From assembly GCA_002417965.1 (NCBI GenBank), contig DIDD01000053.1, positions 341 to 6,215 on the forward strand: a DNA stretch of 5,875 bases. The letters run 5' to 3'. Both the position numbers and the translations under genes were made by a program. This document shows positions 1 through 5,875 of this stretch, one piece after another. Positions within the stretch are counted from its first letter, which is position 1. Each line of letters begins with the position of its first letter. The stretch is from Veillonellaceae bacterium UBA5809. GTDB lineage: Bacteria > Bacillota > Negativicutes > Veillonellales > Dialisteraceae. The notes beneath the pieces were generated by a model. That model was not told the DNA's origin. It did no database searches and saw only the letters and a list, made by a program, of their open reading frames with translations.

Positions 1-449
1 ATCTGCCACCAGGATTTTAAGTATTTTACCCCGGTTACAAAGGGATCACCTGTAGGCAGCATCATGGCATGGTCAAACCACGTCCCCCATAAAGGCACCG
101 TAATGCCCTGATCCAGCACAAGGGTGCCGCTCAGTCCCGGTGCAAAGGCAACAATATTATTGGTCCAGAAAATCGTTTTGATTTTCCCCATATCTTCTTC
201 ATTTATATACTCCCTTGACGCACCGGACGAATCCAGCCCGTACAGATCCTTCAGAACCGATGCATTTTTCGGCGTCACCAAAATATTCGCCCCAAAGGCC
301 TTGAGCTCCTGATTGACTTTTTCTCCCACATCAAACATGACACTCAACATGGCTGATGCCAGAGAAACTCCGAGCGCAACTGTCAGCGCTACCAACAGGA
401 ACTGCCTTCCCTGACGGAAGGCGGCTCCTTTTACCATTTGCCAGAACAA
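1..449 (-). CDS. FtsX/MacB-type ABC transporter permease, N-terminal part, cut by window edge
   Basis: The open frame runs off the left edge; 149 residues are readable. The start, FWQMVKGAAFRQGRQFLL, is a short cytoplasmic amphipathic lead, followed by a membrane helix at about 17-37 and then V-N-Q-E-L-K-A-F-G-A-N-I-L-V-T-P-K-N (45-62). That run is the typical beginning of the MacB-like periplasmic domain in FtsX-family permeases. The P19 cluster of Campylobacter has two such permeases and an ATPase after the DUF2318 gene (Cj1661-Cj1663), and gene order here agrees. The substrate or action of these ABC parts is not established; MacB/LolC-like mechanotransmission is more likely than classical import. 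A second permease and an ATPase would be expected beyond the left edge. The TTG at 449 is chosen on its ribosome binding site; ATG 437 is the alternative. Confidence 0.88.
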   Translation of the reverse strand, partial: MFWQMVKGAAFRQGRQFLLVALTVALGVSLASAMLSVMFDVGEKVNQELKAFGANILVTPKNASVLKDLYGLDSSGASREYINEEDMGKIKTIFWTNNIVAFAPGLSGTLVLDQGITVPLWGTWFDHAMMLPTGDPFVTGVKYLKSWWQ

Positions 450-456
450 AACAGTT

Positions 457-466
457 CCCTCCCTTC
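457..466 (-). promoter_or_regulatory. Ribosome binding site supporting a TTG start for the ABC permease
   Basis: The minus strand reads GAAGGGAGGG in the short gap after the DUF2318 gene, seven bases before a TTG at 449. The first in-frame ATG (437) would be 19 bases away, too far, so the TTG is preferred. Confidence 0.65.
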
Positions 467-473
467 GTGAGGA

Positions 474-1730
474 CTATTGAAAACGCTTCCGTTCCTGTTC
501 CAATTCATTCTGCATTACATACAGCTGCCCATTTTCTACGGTATATTTCAGAGGCACAGGATTGCATCCTCCCCGCATGCCGATAGTCGCCTTATTCATC
601 ATGACATCACACAGCCTGCAGATAACCTGCCCGTCTTTCTCAATATATCCTGTGGGTCCGCATATTTCGCAGGCATCCAATCCCACACCGTAAGCAGATC
701 CTCCCTTTTGGATCACAATGAACCGCACCTCTTCTCCTCCGGAAGCTCTATAAACGTACCTGTGCAGATGTCCGTCCTCCACCTGTTTTAAAGGAATGCC
801 TATTTTACCGCCCTCTGCTGTTACCGGAACTGCGGGAACAAGCTGCTCCTTCTGATTGGCATAAACACTTCCAAAGCTGGATACGGCGGCCATAACCGCC
901 AGACACAGCACGGAAGCCGTTCCCCACCGTTTTTTATGAATGGCATGACTGAGAATTTTTCTGTATTCAGCCGGATTAGCTCCATTCGGACGGGCCGGTT
1001 TTTTTTGAAGGAACAGCGTCACCGGGACCAGAAGTGTAATAAAAAATACTGCAAAAATAAACCAGGACTGGTGGTCAATAAACGGCGCCATGGCACGGAT
1101 CAGCATGCCTCCAGGAAGCAGCTGCCTGGCCATGAGAATCTGTATGAGAAAAATAATCTGTTGAAAAGAGAGTGCGGCGGTCTGTACCGCCAAGACAAAA
1201 AGTAGCCGCCGGTACGTCAGTGCCCGGGCTGCCTCAAACGTCAGATACCCTCCCAGTCCGGCCAGCAGCAGCCCTGTCAGGAAACCTCCCATTTTCACCA
1301 GTACATCGTAAGAAAACCACTCCGCCGCCGCTGCCGCCGATACAGGAAGCAGCCAGATTTCCATACCCCGGTAAAGTCCCAGAGTCATGACCGTCAGAAA
1401 AATCACAATGCGGAAAAATCGACCTGATTGAAAACTTCCCGTAGACCTCCCGGACAGAAGAATCATCAGGAGACACCATTCCCCAGCCAGTGAAAATCCG
1501 GCGGCAATGCCTTCAAAGACCTCCCGGCTCACTGCATTACGGGTTCCTGTCTTCACAGCCACCATAAAAATCGATCCCCAGAATCCCCAGTACAGCGCTT
1601 TCCTAAAAACAGACAGGCCGCACCGACTGCCCAGACTCTGCAGAATGGCAAGCAGTATACCCAGCGGGACCAGAAGCGCCACGCCCTGTTCCATGGCCGG
1701 AATCATCTGCTGCAAAAAAGTCTGACCCAT
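474..1730 (-). CDS. DUF2318 Fe-S-containing membrane protein of the P19/FTR1 iron system
   Basis: Members of this family are encoded next to P19 and FTR1 (for example Cj1660); the exact role is unproven, with electron transfer or iron reduction/oxidation suspected. The 418-residue protein has an N-terminal membrane part with about eight helices (roughly 7-31, 45-60, 74-94, 105-128, 144-165, 174-202, 222-241, 272-290). A basic stretch (265-268) before the last helix places the C-terminal domain outside the cytoplasm. That domain (about 295-418) is DUF2318: G-H-L-H-R-Y at 320-325, then C354-x2-C357, C371-x2-C374 and G-G-C389-N-P-V-P-L, the expected Cys set for metal or cluster binding. The membrane part also shows FTR1-like motifs (R-E-V-F-E-G at 69-74, Y-R-G-M-E at 120-124). 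The ATG at 1730 has GGAAGGAG just upstream with good spacing. The gene follows P19 after 102 bases containing a terminator and is followed 24 bases later by the ABC permease gene. Confidence 0.93.
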   Translation of the reverse strand: MGQTFLQQMIPAMEQGVALLVPLGILLAILQSLGSRCGLSVFRKALYWGFWGSIFMVAVKTGTRNAVSREVFEGIAAGFSLAGEWCLLMILLSGRSTGSFQSGRFFRIVIFLTVMTLGLYRGMEIWLLPVSAAAAAEWFSYDVLVKMGGFLTGLLLAGLGGYLTFEAARALTYRRLLFVLAVQTAALSFQQIIFLIQILMARQLLPGGMLIRAMAPFIDHQSWFIFAVFFITLLVPVTLFLQKKPARPNGANPAEYRKILSHAIHKKRWGTASVLCLAVMAAVSSFGSVYANQKEQLVPAVPVTAEGGKIGIPLKQVEDGHLHRYVYRASGGEEVRFIVIQKGGSAYGVGLDACEICGPTGYIEKDGQVICRLCDVMMNKATIGMRGGCNPVPLKYTVENGQLYVMQNELEQERKRFQ

Positions 1731-1747
1731 AGAATTCTCCTTCCATG

Positions 1748-1796
1748 AAAAAATCCTGTCCGCCAGACATCATTTGATAAACTCTGACAGACAGGA
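1748..1796 (-). terminator. Intrinsic terminator or attenuator between P19 and the DUF2318 gene
   Basis: Read on the minus strand, the arm at 1783-1796 (TCCTGTCTGTCAGA) pairs with the arm at 1754-1767 (TCTGGCGGACAGGA). This gives a 14-bp stem with two G-U pairs and a 15-base loop, followed at once by six T (1748-1753). This is a standard rho-independent layout. It faces the direction of transcription and ends a few bases before the ribosome binding site of the next gene, so it would lower, or conditionally stop, expression of the DUF2318 and ABC permease genes relative to P19. Confidence 0.85.
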
Positions 1797-1832
1797 AATT
1801 TCTCTTTTCTTTGCCTGACCCCGGTCCGTCTT

Positions 1833-2387
1833 TTACCAGTGGCGGGGTACGTAATTAAAGGTCCACTTCATGACGACAGGCTGTTCCCAGAAACGGCCTT
1901 CCACACCCGTGTCTTTATCCACATGAAGCCCGTAATTCATACGGGTGGGACTGTCAATTGTGAATTCACAGTCATAAGTGCCGGCTCCCAGCATTTTAAT
2001 ATTCGCTCCGTAATGAGGCCCGTCATCGGCATTCATCGGCATAAATACACCTTCAACTGTTTCTCCGGTTCCCTGCTTTGTCAGCTTATAATGAACGGTC
2101 AGATAAGGGATCCATTCCCCTACGCCGAAACCTGTATTATTGCCTTCTGTCGCATGGATATCTGTTTCCATATGGATATCCGCCTTATCCGGTTCAAGCA
2201 TCATTCCCGCCGGCTCCATCTGAATAGGCTGGAAATATACAAGAGCCACTTTAAAATGCTGCTGTCCTGCCTCCTGCTCGTCTCCAATAGGATATTCCTG
2301 GAATCCTGCTGCCGACACATTGCCGGAAAAAGCACAGATGGCAGCTGCTGTCAAACCCGCAGCCAATAATGTTTTCATTCGATTCAT
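1833..2387 (-). CDS. p19: P19-type periplasmic iron-binding/transport protein
   Basis: P19 (FetP, Tp34-like family) is a periplasmic dimer that binds iron, and copper in vitro, and works with an FTR1-type permease. The 184-residue precursor has a signal peptide (1-26, Lys-containing start, hydrophobic core, V-S-A then Ala) and a mature domain with strong family signatures: HMETDIHATE at 72-81, FGVGEWIPYLTV at 87-98, FMPMNADDGPHYGAN at 115-129 and YGLHVDKDTGV at 152-162. The metal ligands known from C. jejuni P19 and E. coli FetP are all in place by motif position: His72 and Glu74, Met118, Asp122 and His125 (same 4- and 7-residue spacing as in P19), and His155. It should therefore be functional. 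The start is ATG 2387, set by the AGGAGGGGG site; starting at 2417 would add ten residues before the signal peptide. It sits 41 bases after FTR1 and is followed by an intrinsic terminator. Confidence 0.96.
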   Translation of the reverse strand: MNRMKTLLAAGLTAAAICAFSGNVSAAGFQEYPIGDEQEAGQQHFKVALVYFQPIQMEPAGMMLEPDKADIHMETDIHATEGNNTGFGVGEWIPYLTVHYKLTKQGTGETVEGVFMPMNADDGPHYGANIKMLGAGTYDCEFTIDSPTRMNYGLHVDKDTGVEGRFWEQPVVMKWTFNYVPRHW

Positions 2388-2393
2388 AAAAAT

Positions 2394-2402
2394 CCCCCTC
2401 CT
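2394..2402 (-). promoter_or_regulatory. Strong ribosome binding site for P19
   Basis: The minus strand reads AGGAGGGGG six bases before the ATG at 2387. It sits downstream of the alternative upstream start at 2417, so it argues for ATG 2387 and predicts strong translation of the periplasmic binding protein. Confidence 0.75.
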
Positions 2403-2428
2403 ATACAACTGTGACAAGAAATAAATAA

Positions 2429-3634
2429 TTACATTCGGGAACGGCCTGCATAACGTACAGCCAGGACGGTCCCCGCCGCCAGAATAAGCACTGCCTGCGC
2501 TCCCAGTGTCTCGTAGGTCGGATAAACTCCCATCCAGTCGATACTGGGCACTGCCGCCGATTCTACCGGCGTTGCATTAATAACCCCTCCCTCCTGTAAT
2601 TCACTGATGCCGCTTCCCGTAAAACTCACTGCCATGAGGAACATCAGCACACTGGTAACAGCAAAGAAAGGCCGGAGAGGAATTCTGATCAGTCCGTAAT
2701 GGATCAGTCCAAAAATCACTGCCAGCGCCGCGCATCCTGCCGCAAAGCCGAGCCAGATCATTTCCACATCACCGGCAGCACTGTTGAACAAAGCCTGATA
2801 AAACAGAATCACCTCGGCTCCCTCCCGGTAAACGGCCAGAAAGGCCGCGAGTCCAAGAGCTCTTGCCTTTCCCGCACTGAGCGCACCGGACATCATACTC
2901 TTCAGATACCGGTCCCACGCTTTCTGACTGGACTTTCCTCCCATCCACACACTGACTGAAAGGAGAACACCTACTGCCAAAAGCGCTGTCATCCCCTCTG
3001 CGATCTCCTGATTGGCTCCGGCCCCGAAGCGGGCAATCAGCTGATTAAACACATAGGCCGTGATGAAACTGGCTGCCACTGCCGCAATCGAATAATTATA
3101 AACTGTTCCCAGATATTTCTGATTGCCTGATTTATACAGATAGGCCATAATGGCAGCCAGCATAAGGATTGCCTCCATGCCCTCACGGAGAAGAATCAGG
3201 AATGCCGGCCAGAAGGACGCCCAGCCGCCGCCTCCCGCATGGGCGCCTTCCAGCGCTTTCACATCTGCGTCAATCATGGAAAGCAGCGTATCCGCCGCCG
3301 CTTTGACTTCGTCCGGAGCGCTGCCTGAAGTCATAAGCTTTTTGACTTTGCTGAACTGATATTCAGTCAGATTGGCATTTTTTGCCGCAATGGTGCTCCT
3401 GATTGCTTTTTCAAGTCCGTCTTTTTCATAAATACCGTAATAAGCATCATTGACGGTTTTTTTTGCCAGCTCCGGATCTCCTGATTCATAAATATCCAGG
3501 GACTGCCGGATTGTCTGATGAATATGTTCCGATACCTGCTTCCACTGGGGAGCTGCTTCTGCAGAAACCGCTGCCGAAAGCAGAAAAATCCAGACCACCG
3601 CCGCTGACATCCATCTAATAAGAGATTGTCCCAC
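2429..3634 (-). CDS. FTR1-family high-affinity iron permease with N-terminal periplasmic domain
   Basis: FTR1 proteins move ferric or freshly oxidised iron through the inner membrane using Glu-rich motifs. Starting at GTG 3634 the protein has 401 residues. It has a signal peptide (1-27, cleavage likely after A-E-A), then a charged helical extracytoplasmic domain (about 28-130, starting PQWKQVSEHIHQ), a Gly-rich hinge (134-137) and a seven-helix FTR1 domain. The two hallmark motifs are intact: REGME at 150-154 and REGAE at 270-274. A further acidic pair, Q-E-I-A-E-G, lies at 209-214, typical of helix 3 of the family. Helices run roughly 141-167, 181-201, 207-231, 257-283, 291-314, 322-342 and 378-396. 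Bacterial FTR1 proteins with an N-terminal extension are the kind found beside P19 (for example Cj1658); the downstream gene here is indeed P19, 41 bases away. It could be called EfeU/FtrC-like, but the P19 neighbour points to the P19 system rather than EfeUOB. Confidence 0.95.
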   Translation of the reverse strand: MGQSLIRWMSAAVVWIFLLSAAVSAEAAPQWKQVSEHIHQTIRQSLDIYESGDPELAKKTVNDAYYGIYEKDGLEKAIRSTIAAKNANLTEYQFSKVKKLMTSGSAPDEVKAAADTLLSMIDADVKALEGAHAGGGGWASFWPAFLILLREGMEAILMLAAIMAYLYKSGNQKYLGTVYNYSIAAVAASFITAYVFNQLIARFGAGANQEIAEGMTALLAVGVLLSVSVWMGGKSSQKAWDRYLKSMMSGALSAGKARALGLAAFLAVYREGAEVILFYQALFNSAAGDVEMIWLGFAAGCAALAVIFGLIHYGLIRIPLRPFFAVTSVLMFLMAVSFTGSGISELQEGGVINATPVESAAVPSIDWMGVYPTYETLGAQAVLILAAGTVLAVRYAGRSRM

Positions 3635-3642
3635 TGCACTTG

Positions 3643-3654
3643 CCTTCCTTTCCT
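3643..3654 (-). promoter_or_regulatory. Ribosome binding site fixing a GTG start for FTR1
   Basis: On the minus strand the tonB-FTR1 gap reads AGGAAAGGAAGG, ending eight bases before a GTG at 3634. The open frame continues upstream into tonB as far as 3784, but that part has no binding site, and the residues after the GTG form a proper signal peptide. This supports GTG 3634 as the start. Confidence 0.7.
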
Positions 3655-3662
3655 GCGATGTA

Positions 3663-4352
3663 TTATCTTCTGGGCGGAACATTGAACGGTACAGAAATGA
3701 TTTTTGTACATTCCATAGGCTGCCCATGCTGATCCAGCGCGGGCTTAAAAGTCCACCTCCGGACCGCCGACATGGCAATATCATCTACACTGGCTTTGCC
3801 CGATGTCACAGCAATTTTTGTTCTAATGACTTTGCCATTTTTTCCAATAGTGGCAAAAACACTGACCCTGCCCCGGAAACTCACCAGTCCGTCTGCAGGA
3901 TAAAAATCACTGATGAGGACCGGAGGTTTTCCCATCTGTATTCCTGATCCGCCGGCGGGAGCAATTACAATATCCCGCTTTTCTGCAGCCTCTCCCGCAT
4001 CTGACCGCCGGATCTCCTCCACCGCTTCTTTTTCATCTTCCGCAATCAACGGCGTTGTTTCCCTGTTCTCCATATCCTCCTCCGTTTTCACGGAGACCAT
4101 GTCCGCTGTTTCAGGCTTATTTTCCGTCTTTTCTTCCGGTATCTCCTGATTGACTGACGGCACCTCCGCAGTGTCCTGTGTCTGATCTTCACCGTCTTCT
4201 CCCTCCGCCTCCCATTCAAGGGCCTGTGTGGATGGAGCTGCCTCCGCCGGATGATTCCACAAAGGAGTTATAAAAACAACGGACAGCCATACCAGCAGAT
4301 GGAAAAACAGCGCCAGAACAACAGCCATCCTCCAATGTGTCGGATAATGCAT
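3663..4352 (-). CDS. tonB: Energy transducer TonB with acidic linker
   Basis: TonB carries energy from ExbB-ExbD across the periplasm to outer-membrane receptors. The 229-residue protein has a membrane anchor at about 9-30. His18 in that anchor lies where TonB anchors carry the conserved His, although the Ser usually four residues before it is Ala14. A long linker (about 31-135) follows, then a TonB C-terminal domain (about 138-226): Y-P-A-D-G at 151-155, G-R-V-S-V-F-A-T-I-G-K-N-G-K-V around 161-175, S-G-K-A-S-V-D-D-I-A at 184-193 and R-R-W-T-F-K-P-A at 198-205. The linker is unusual: residues 45-127 have about 30 Asp/Glu against about 9 Lys/Arg and few prolines, not the Pro/Lys/Glu repeats of most TonBs. 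The ATG at 4352 has an AGGGGA site inside the exbD end (4360-4365) with 7-base spacing. The stop is 28 bases before the FTR1 gene. Confidence 0.94.
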   Translation of the reverse strand: MHYPTHWRMAVVLALFFHLLVWLSVVFITPLWNHPAEAAPSTQALEWEAEGEDGEDQTQDTAEVPSVNQEIPEEKTENKPETADMVSVKTEEDMENRETTPLIAEDEKEAVEEIRRSDAGEAAEKRDIVIAPAGGSGIQMGKPPVLISDFYPADGLVSFRGRVSVFATIGKNGKVIRTKIAVTSGKASVDDIAMSAVRRWTFKPALDQHGQPMECTKIISVPFNVPPRR

Positions 4353-4354
4353 GA

Positions 4355-4768
4355 TTAAGTCCCCTTTTTCGGATCGGTTGCAATGGAAACATGACGGGCT
4401 CCTGATTTTTTAAGTTCATCAAGAACAGAGACAACAGCCTCATAGGACGCCCTGCGGTCTCCTCTGATAACAAAAACCGCATCGGGATTATCAGACAGTG
4501 TCTTTGCTATCCGGGCTCCTACATTCTCTTCTGGAAAACTGTCCATGTCATACAAAACGGACCCGCTGTCCAATACGGTGATAGACACCAAAACCGGCTG
4601 TGTTTCACGCTGGGAGGCTGCCGCCGCAGGAAGATTCACAGACAACGAATTAAGCTGCACCATGTAAAGTGTGCTGATCATGAAGAAGACAAGAAGAAAA
4701 AGCATAATATCAATCATGGGAATGATCATGATCACAGGCTTATCCGTGATATGAAAATCACGCCGCAT
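4355..4768 (-). CDS. exbD: ExbD / TolR family biopolymer transport protein
   Basis: This is the small subunit of the TonB motor: one N-terminal membrane helix carrying the proton-carrying Asp, then a periplasmic domain. The 137-residue product starts MRRDFHITDKP. Its membrane helix spans about 13-38 (I-I-P-M-I-D-I-M-L-F-L-L-V-F-F), with Asp20 at the place of the essential ExbD Asp. The C-terminal part has the usual ExbD/TolR pattern, including V-F-V-I-R-G-D-R-R-A-S-Y-E near 98-110 and a final helix and strand. I chose the ATG at 4768, which overlaps the last 11 bases of exbB (translational coupling). A GTG three codons upstream at 4777 is possible and would give 140 residues; a GGAGGG lies 3 bases before that GTG and 12 before the ATG, so spacing alone does not decide. 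The stop is two bases before the tonB ATG. Confidence 0.94.
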   Translation of the reverse strand: MRRDFHITDKPVIMIIPMIDIMLFLLVFFMISTLYMVQLNSLSVNLPAAAASQRETQPVLVSITVLDSGSVLYDMDSFPEENVGARIAKTLSDNPDAVFVIRGDRRASYEAVVSVLDELKKSGARHVSIATDPKKGT

Positions 4769-5378
4769 GGGAATCACCCGCCCTCCGCCGCACAGCCGAC
4801 AGAACCGCCGCCTCCGTTCTGTCCATGGCCGTCAGAAGATCATCCATTCTCTGAGAAAAATAAGTATGCAGCACCAGTGCAAATATAGCGACACAAAGTC
4901 CGGTAGCTGTAGCGATTAATGCTTCCCCGATACCTCCCGTAATGGCAAGAGGCTGCCCCGCCTGGAGATTAAAAATACGGAAAGAGACGATCATTCCTGA
5001 AATGGTTCCCAAAAGTCCCAGAAGCGGTGCCAATGTCACAATCATGGATAAATAATTCAAACGTCCCCGCAGTTCGGCCGCAGCCGTCCCGTAGGCATTA
5101 TCCAGTGCCAGCACGGCATCTTCTCCCGCAGATGCGGCCTGAATGCCTGCACAGGCTACGAAAGCGGGAGCGCTCGTATTCCCACGGCAAAGACCGGCCG
5201 CCTCATCCCATGGCTTTTTCAGCAGTTCCGGCATCTCCTCCATCAGCTTCCGGCTGCCCGCTGCCGCCCTGCGGTAAAACAGAAACCGTTCTATGCCGAT
5301 AACTGCCGCTGCCAGGGAGCAGATCAAAAGTGCATACATGACAGGTCCTCCCTGCCTGAACCATTCCATACTGTCCAT
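4758..5378 (-). CDS. exbB: ExbB / MotA-TolQ-ExbB proton channel family protein
   Basis: This is the larger inner-membrane subunit of the TonB motor. With ExbD it uses the proton motive force to energise TonB. The 206-residue product has the family's three membrane segments: about 12-32, 108-133 and 146-172, with a cytoplasmic loop from about 35 to 105. Typical signatures are P-L-L-G-L-L-G-T (118-125), where Thr125 matches the polar Thr of helix 2, and G-G-I-G-E-A-L (148-154) followed by A-T-A-T-G, where Glu152 and Thr157 match the conserved Glu and Thr of helix 3. The length fits short ExbB/TolQ forms. The ATG at 5378 follows the apbE stop by one base and has a modest GGGTGG-type binding site; an in-frame ATG at 5369 is a less likely start. 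The 3' end overlaps exbD. TolQ is excluded mainly by the tonB and iron-transport neighbours and the absence of Tol genes. Confidence 0.95.
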   Translation of the reverse strand: MDSMEWFRQGGPVMYALLICSLAAAVIGIERFLFYRRAAAGSRKLMEEMPELLKKPWDEAAGLCRGNTSAPAFVACAGIQAASAGEDAVLALDNAYGTAAAELRGRLNYLSMIVTLAPLLGLLGTISGMIVSFRIFNLQAGQPLAITGGIGEALIATATGLCVAIFALVLHTYFSQRMDDLLTAMDRTEAAVLSAVRRRAGDSHAA

Positions 5379-5379
5379 A

Positions 5380-5875
5380 TCAGACCACCCTTTTATAAAT
5401 CACCTCCGGCTCAGGATCTCTCCTGCCGGTGAAAAAACGGATTGAACCTTTCAGACCCTCCGTTAAAAATACCCGTCCGTCATCAGATGCCAGCACAGCT
5501 TCCATATCAGGCAGTCCTGATAAAAACTGGATGGCCCTGTCCAGTCCTGCGGCAATCAGGAAAGAGGCTGCCAGAGGAATGCTCCCGCTTTTTCTGCGGT
5601 AAATCAGCGTGGCGCTTACCGCAGATACAGAGGGCCGGGCCCCGATAGAAAAAATATGGCTTTGAAAAATACCGTCCTGAAAGAAAAAACGGCGGTAATC
5701 TCCTGATGTTTCCGCCGTATCCCACTCTTTCATATCCACGGCTGCCAGGAGACGTCCTTTTTTTCGGGGATGCTGAATGCCAATTTTCCATGCCTGCCCA
5801 TCCCGTTTCGTGCCTACCGTGCAGATATCTCCTCCTGCATCAATCAGCCCGGTCCTCAGGCCTGCCGATTCAGCC
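5380..5875 (-). CDS. apbE: FAD:protein FMN transferase (ApbE family), C-terminal part, cut by window edge
   Basis: ApbE enzymes attach FMN from FAD to Thr/Ser of target proteins outside the cytoplasm. Here 164 codons are readable in an open frame running off the right edge; the family is usually 300-350 residues, so about half is missing and no start is visible. Numbering from the first complete codon, the match rests on LIDAGGD at 10-16, a W-K-I-G-I-Q-x-P-R stretch at 29-37, and ATSGDY-like TSGDYRRFF at 56-64, all in family order. Two usual motifs are degraded. The H-I-x-D-P-x-T-G segment reads HIFSIGARP (73-81), keeping the His but losing the Asp. The A-D-A-x-x-T helix that supplies Asp and Thr metal ligands in characterised ApbE proteins is replaced by 98-110 (SIPLAASFLIAAG), which has no Asp, Glu or Thr. 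The family call is solid; activity is doubtful. The TGA stop lies one base before exbB, so the two are co-transcribed. The flavin acceptor protein is not in the window. Confidence 0.88.
   Translation of the reverse strand, partial: AESAGLRTGLIDAGGDICTVGTKRDGQAWKIGIQHPRKKGRLLAAVDMKEWDTAETSGDYRRFFFQDGIFQSHIFSIGARPSVSAVSATLIYRRKSGSIPLAASFLIAAGLDRAIQFLSGLPDMEAVLASDDGRVFLTEGLKGSIRFFTGRRDPEPEVIYKRVV

Noticed and set aside
477..791. A 104-codon plus-strand frame opposite the end of the DUF2318 gene
   Set aside because: It is antisense to the conserved Cys-rich domain and has no recognisable product.
1769..1778. Small palindrome atcatttgat, considered as part of a Fur-type operator
   Set aside because: It is only ten bases, lies in the loop of the terminator hairpin, and does not extend to a 19-base Fur box; no convincing Fur site was seen in any gap of the window.
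1839..2369. A 176-codon open frame on the plus strand opposite P19
   Set aside because: It is antisense to an unmistakable P19 gene with conserved metal ligands; its product has no recognisable domain and no good ribosome binding site, so it is a frame shadow.
3367..3711. A 114-codon minus-strand frame across the tonB-FTR1 junction
   Set aside because: It overlaps both real genes in another frame and its sequence resembles no family.
3635..3784. Upstream extension of the FTR1 frame into tonB
   Set aside because: It would add 50 residues before the signal peptide, overlaps the conserved TonB C-terminal coding region, and a well-placed ribosome binding site precedes GTG 3634.
5507..5791. Possible frameshift in the ApbE-like gene, suggested by its degraded motifs
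   Set aside because: The correct frame stays open from the right edge to the stop at 5380 and keeps family-like sequence on both sides of the altered motifs; the alternative frame gives no ApbE motif.

Overview
The window is one continuous gene block. Eight genes all lie on the minus strand, so transcription runs from position 5875 down to 1. In transcription order they are: the C-terminal half of an ApbE-type FAD:protein FMN transferase (cut by the right edge), ExbB, ExbD, TonB, an FTR1-family iron permease, a P19-type periplasmic iron-binding protein, a DUF2318 Fe-S-containing membrane protein, and the N-terminal part of an FtsX/MacB-type ABC permease (cut by the left edge). Gaps are -11 to about +41 bases, except for 102 bases between P19 and the DUF2318 gene. 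That longer gap holds a good intrinsic terminator, which splits an otherwise operon-like array.

The ExbB-ExbD-TonB set needs an outer membrane, so the host is a diderm. Strong AGGAGG-like ribosome binding sites, use of GTG and TTG starts and moderate base composition fit a diderm Firmicute (Negativicutes-like gut or oral anaerobe) better than a proteobacterium. This placement is inference, and no marker gene is present to settle it.

FTR1, P19, DUF2318 and ABC permease together are the core of the P19/FTR1 iron uptake system known from Campylobacter (cj1658-cj1663 region) and, in related form, from FetMP of uropathogenic E. coli. P19 would bind periplasmic iron (possibly copper too), FTR1 would move iron through the inner membrane, and the DUF2318 protein and ABC/thioredoxin-like parts are thought to support redox or accessory steps. 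What differs here is the TonB-ExbB-ExbD motor placed directly upstream, which would energise an outer membrane receptor for the same substrate, and an ApbE-like flavin transferase at the head, which hints at flavin-based redox chemistry. No receptor, ABC ATPase, second permease or FMN-binding target protein lies in the window; these would be expected just outside it.

The points most worth a second look are: loss of the usual metal-site residues in the ApbE-like protein; an FTR1-like layout of acidic motifs inside the DUF2318 membrane domain; the acidic rather than proline/lysine-rich linker in TonB; and the terminator between P19 and the DUF2318 gene. No tRNA, rRNA, CRISPR, insertion sequence or long repeat was seen, and no stretch longer than about 100 bases lacks a gene.
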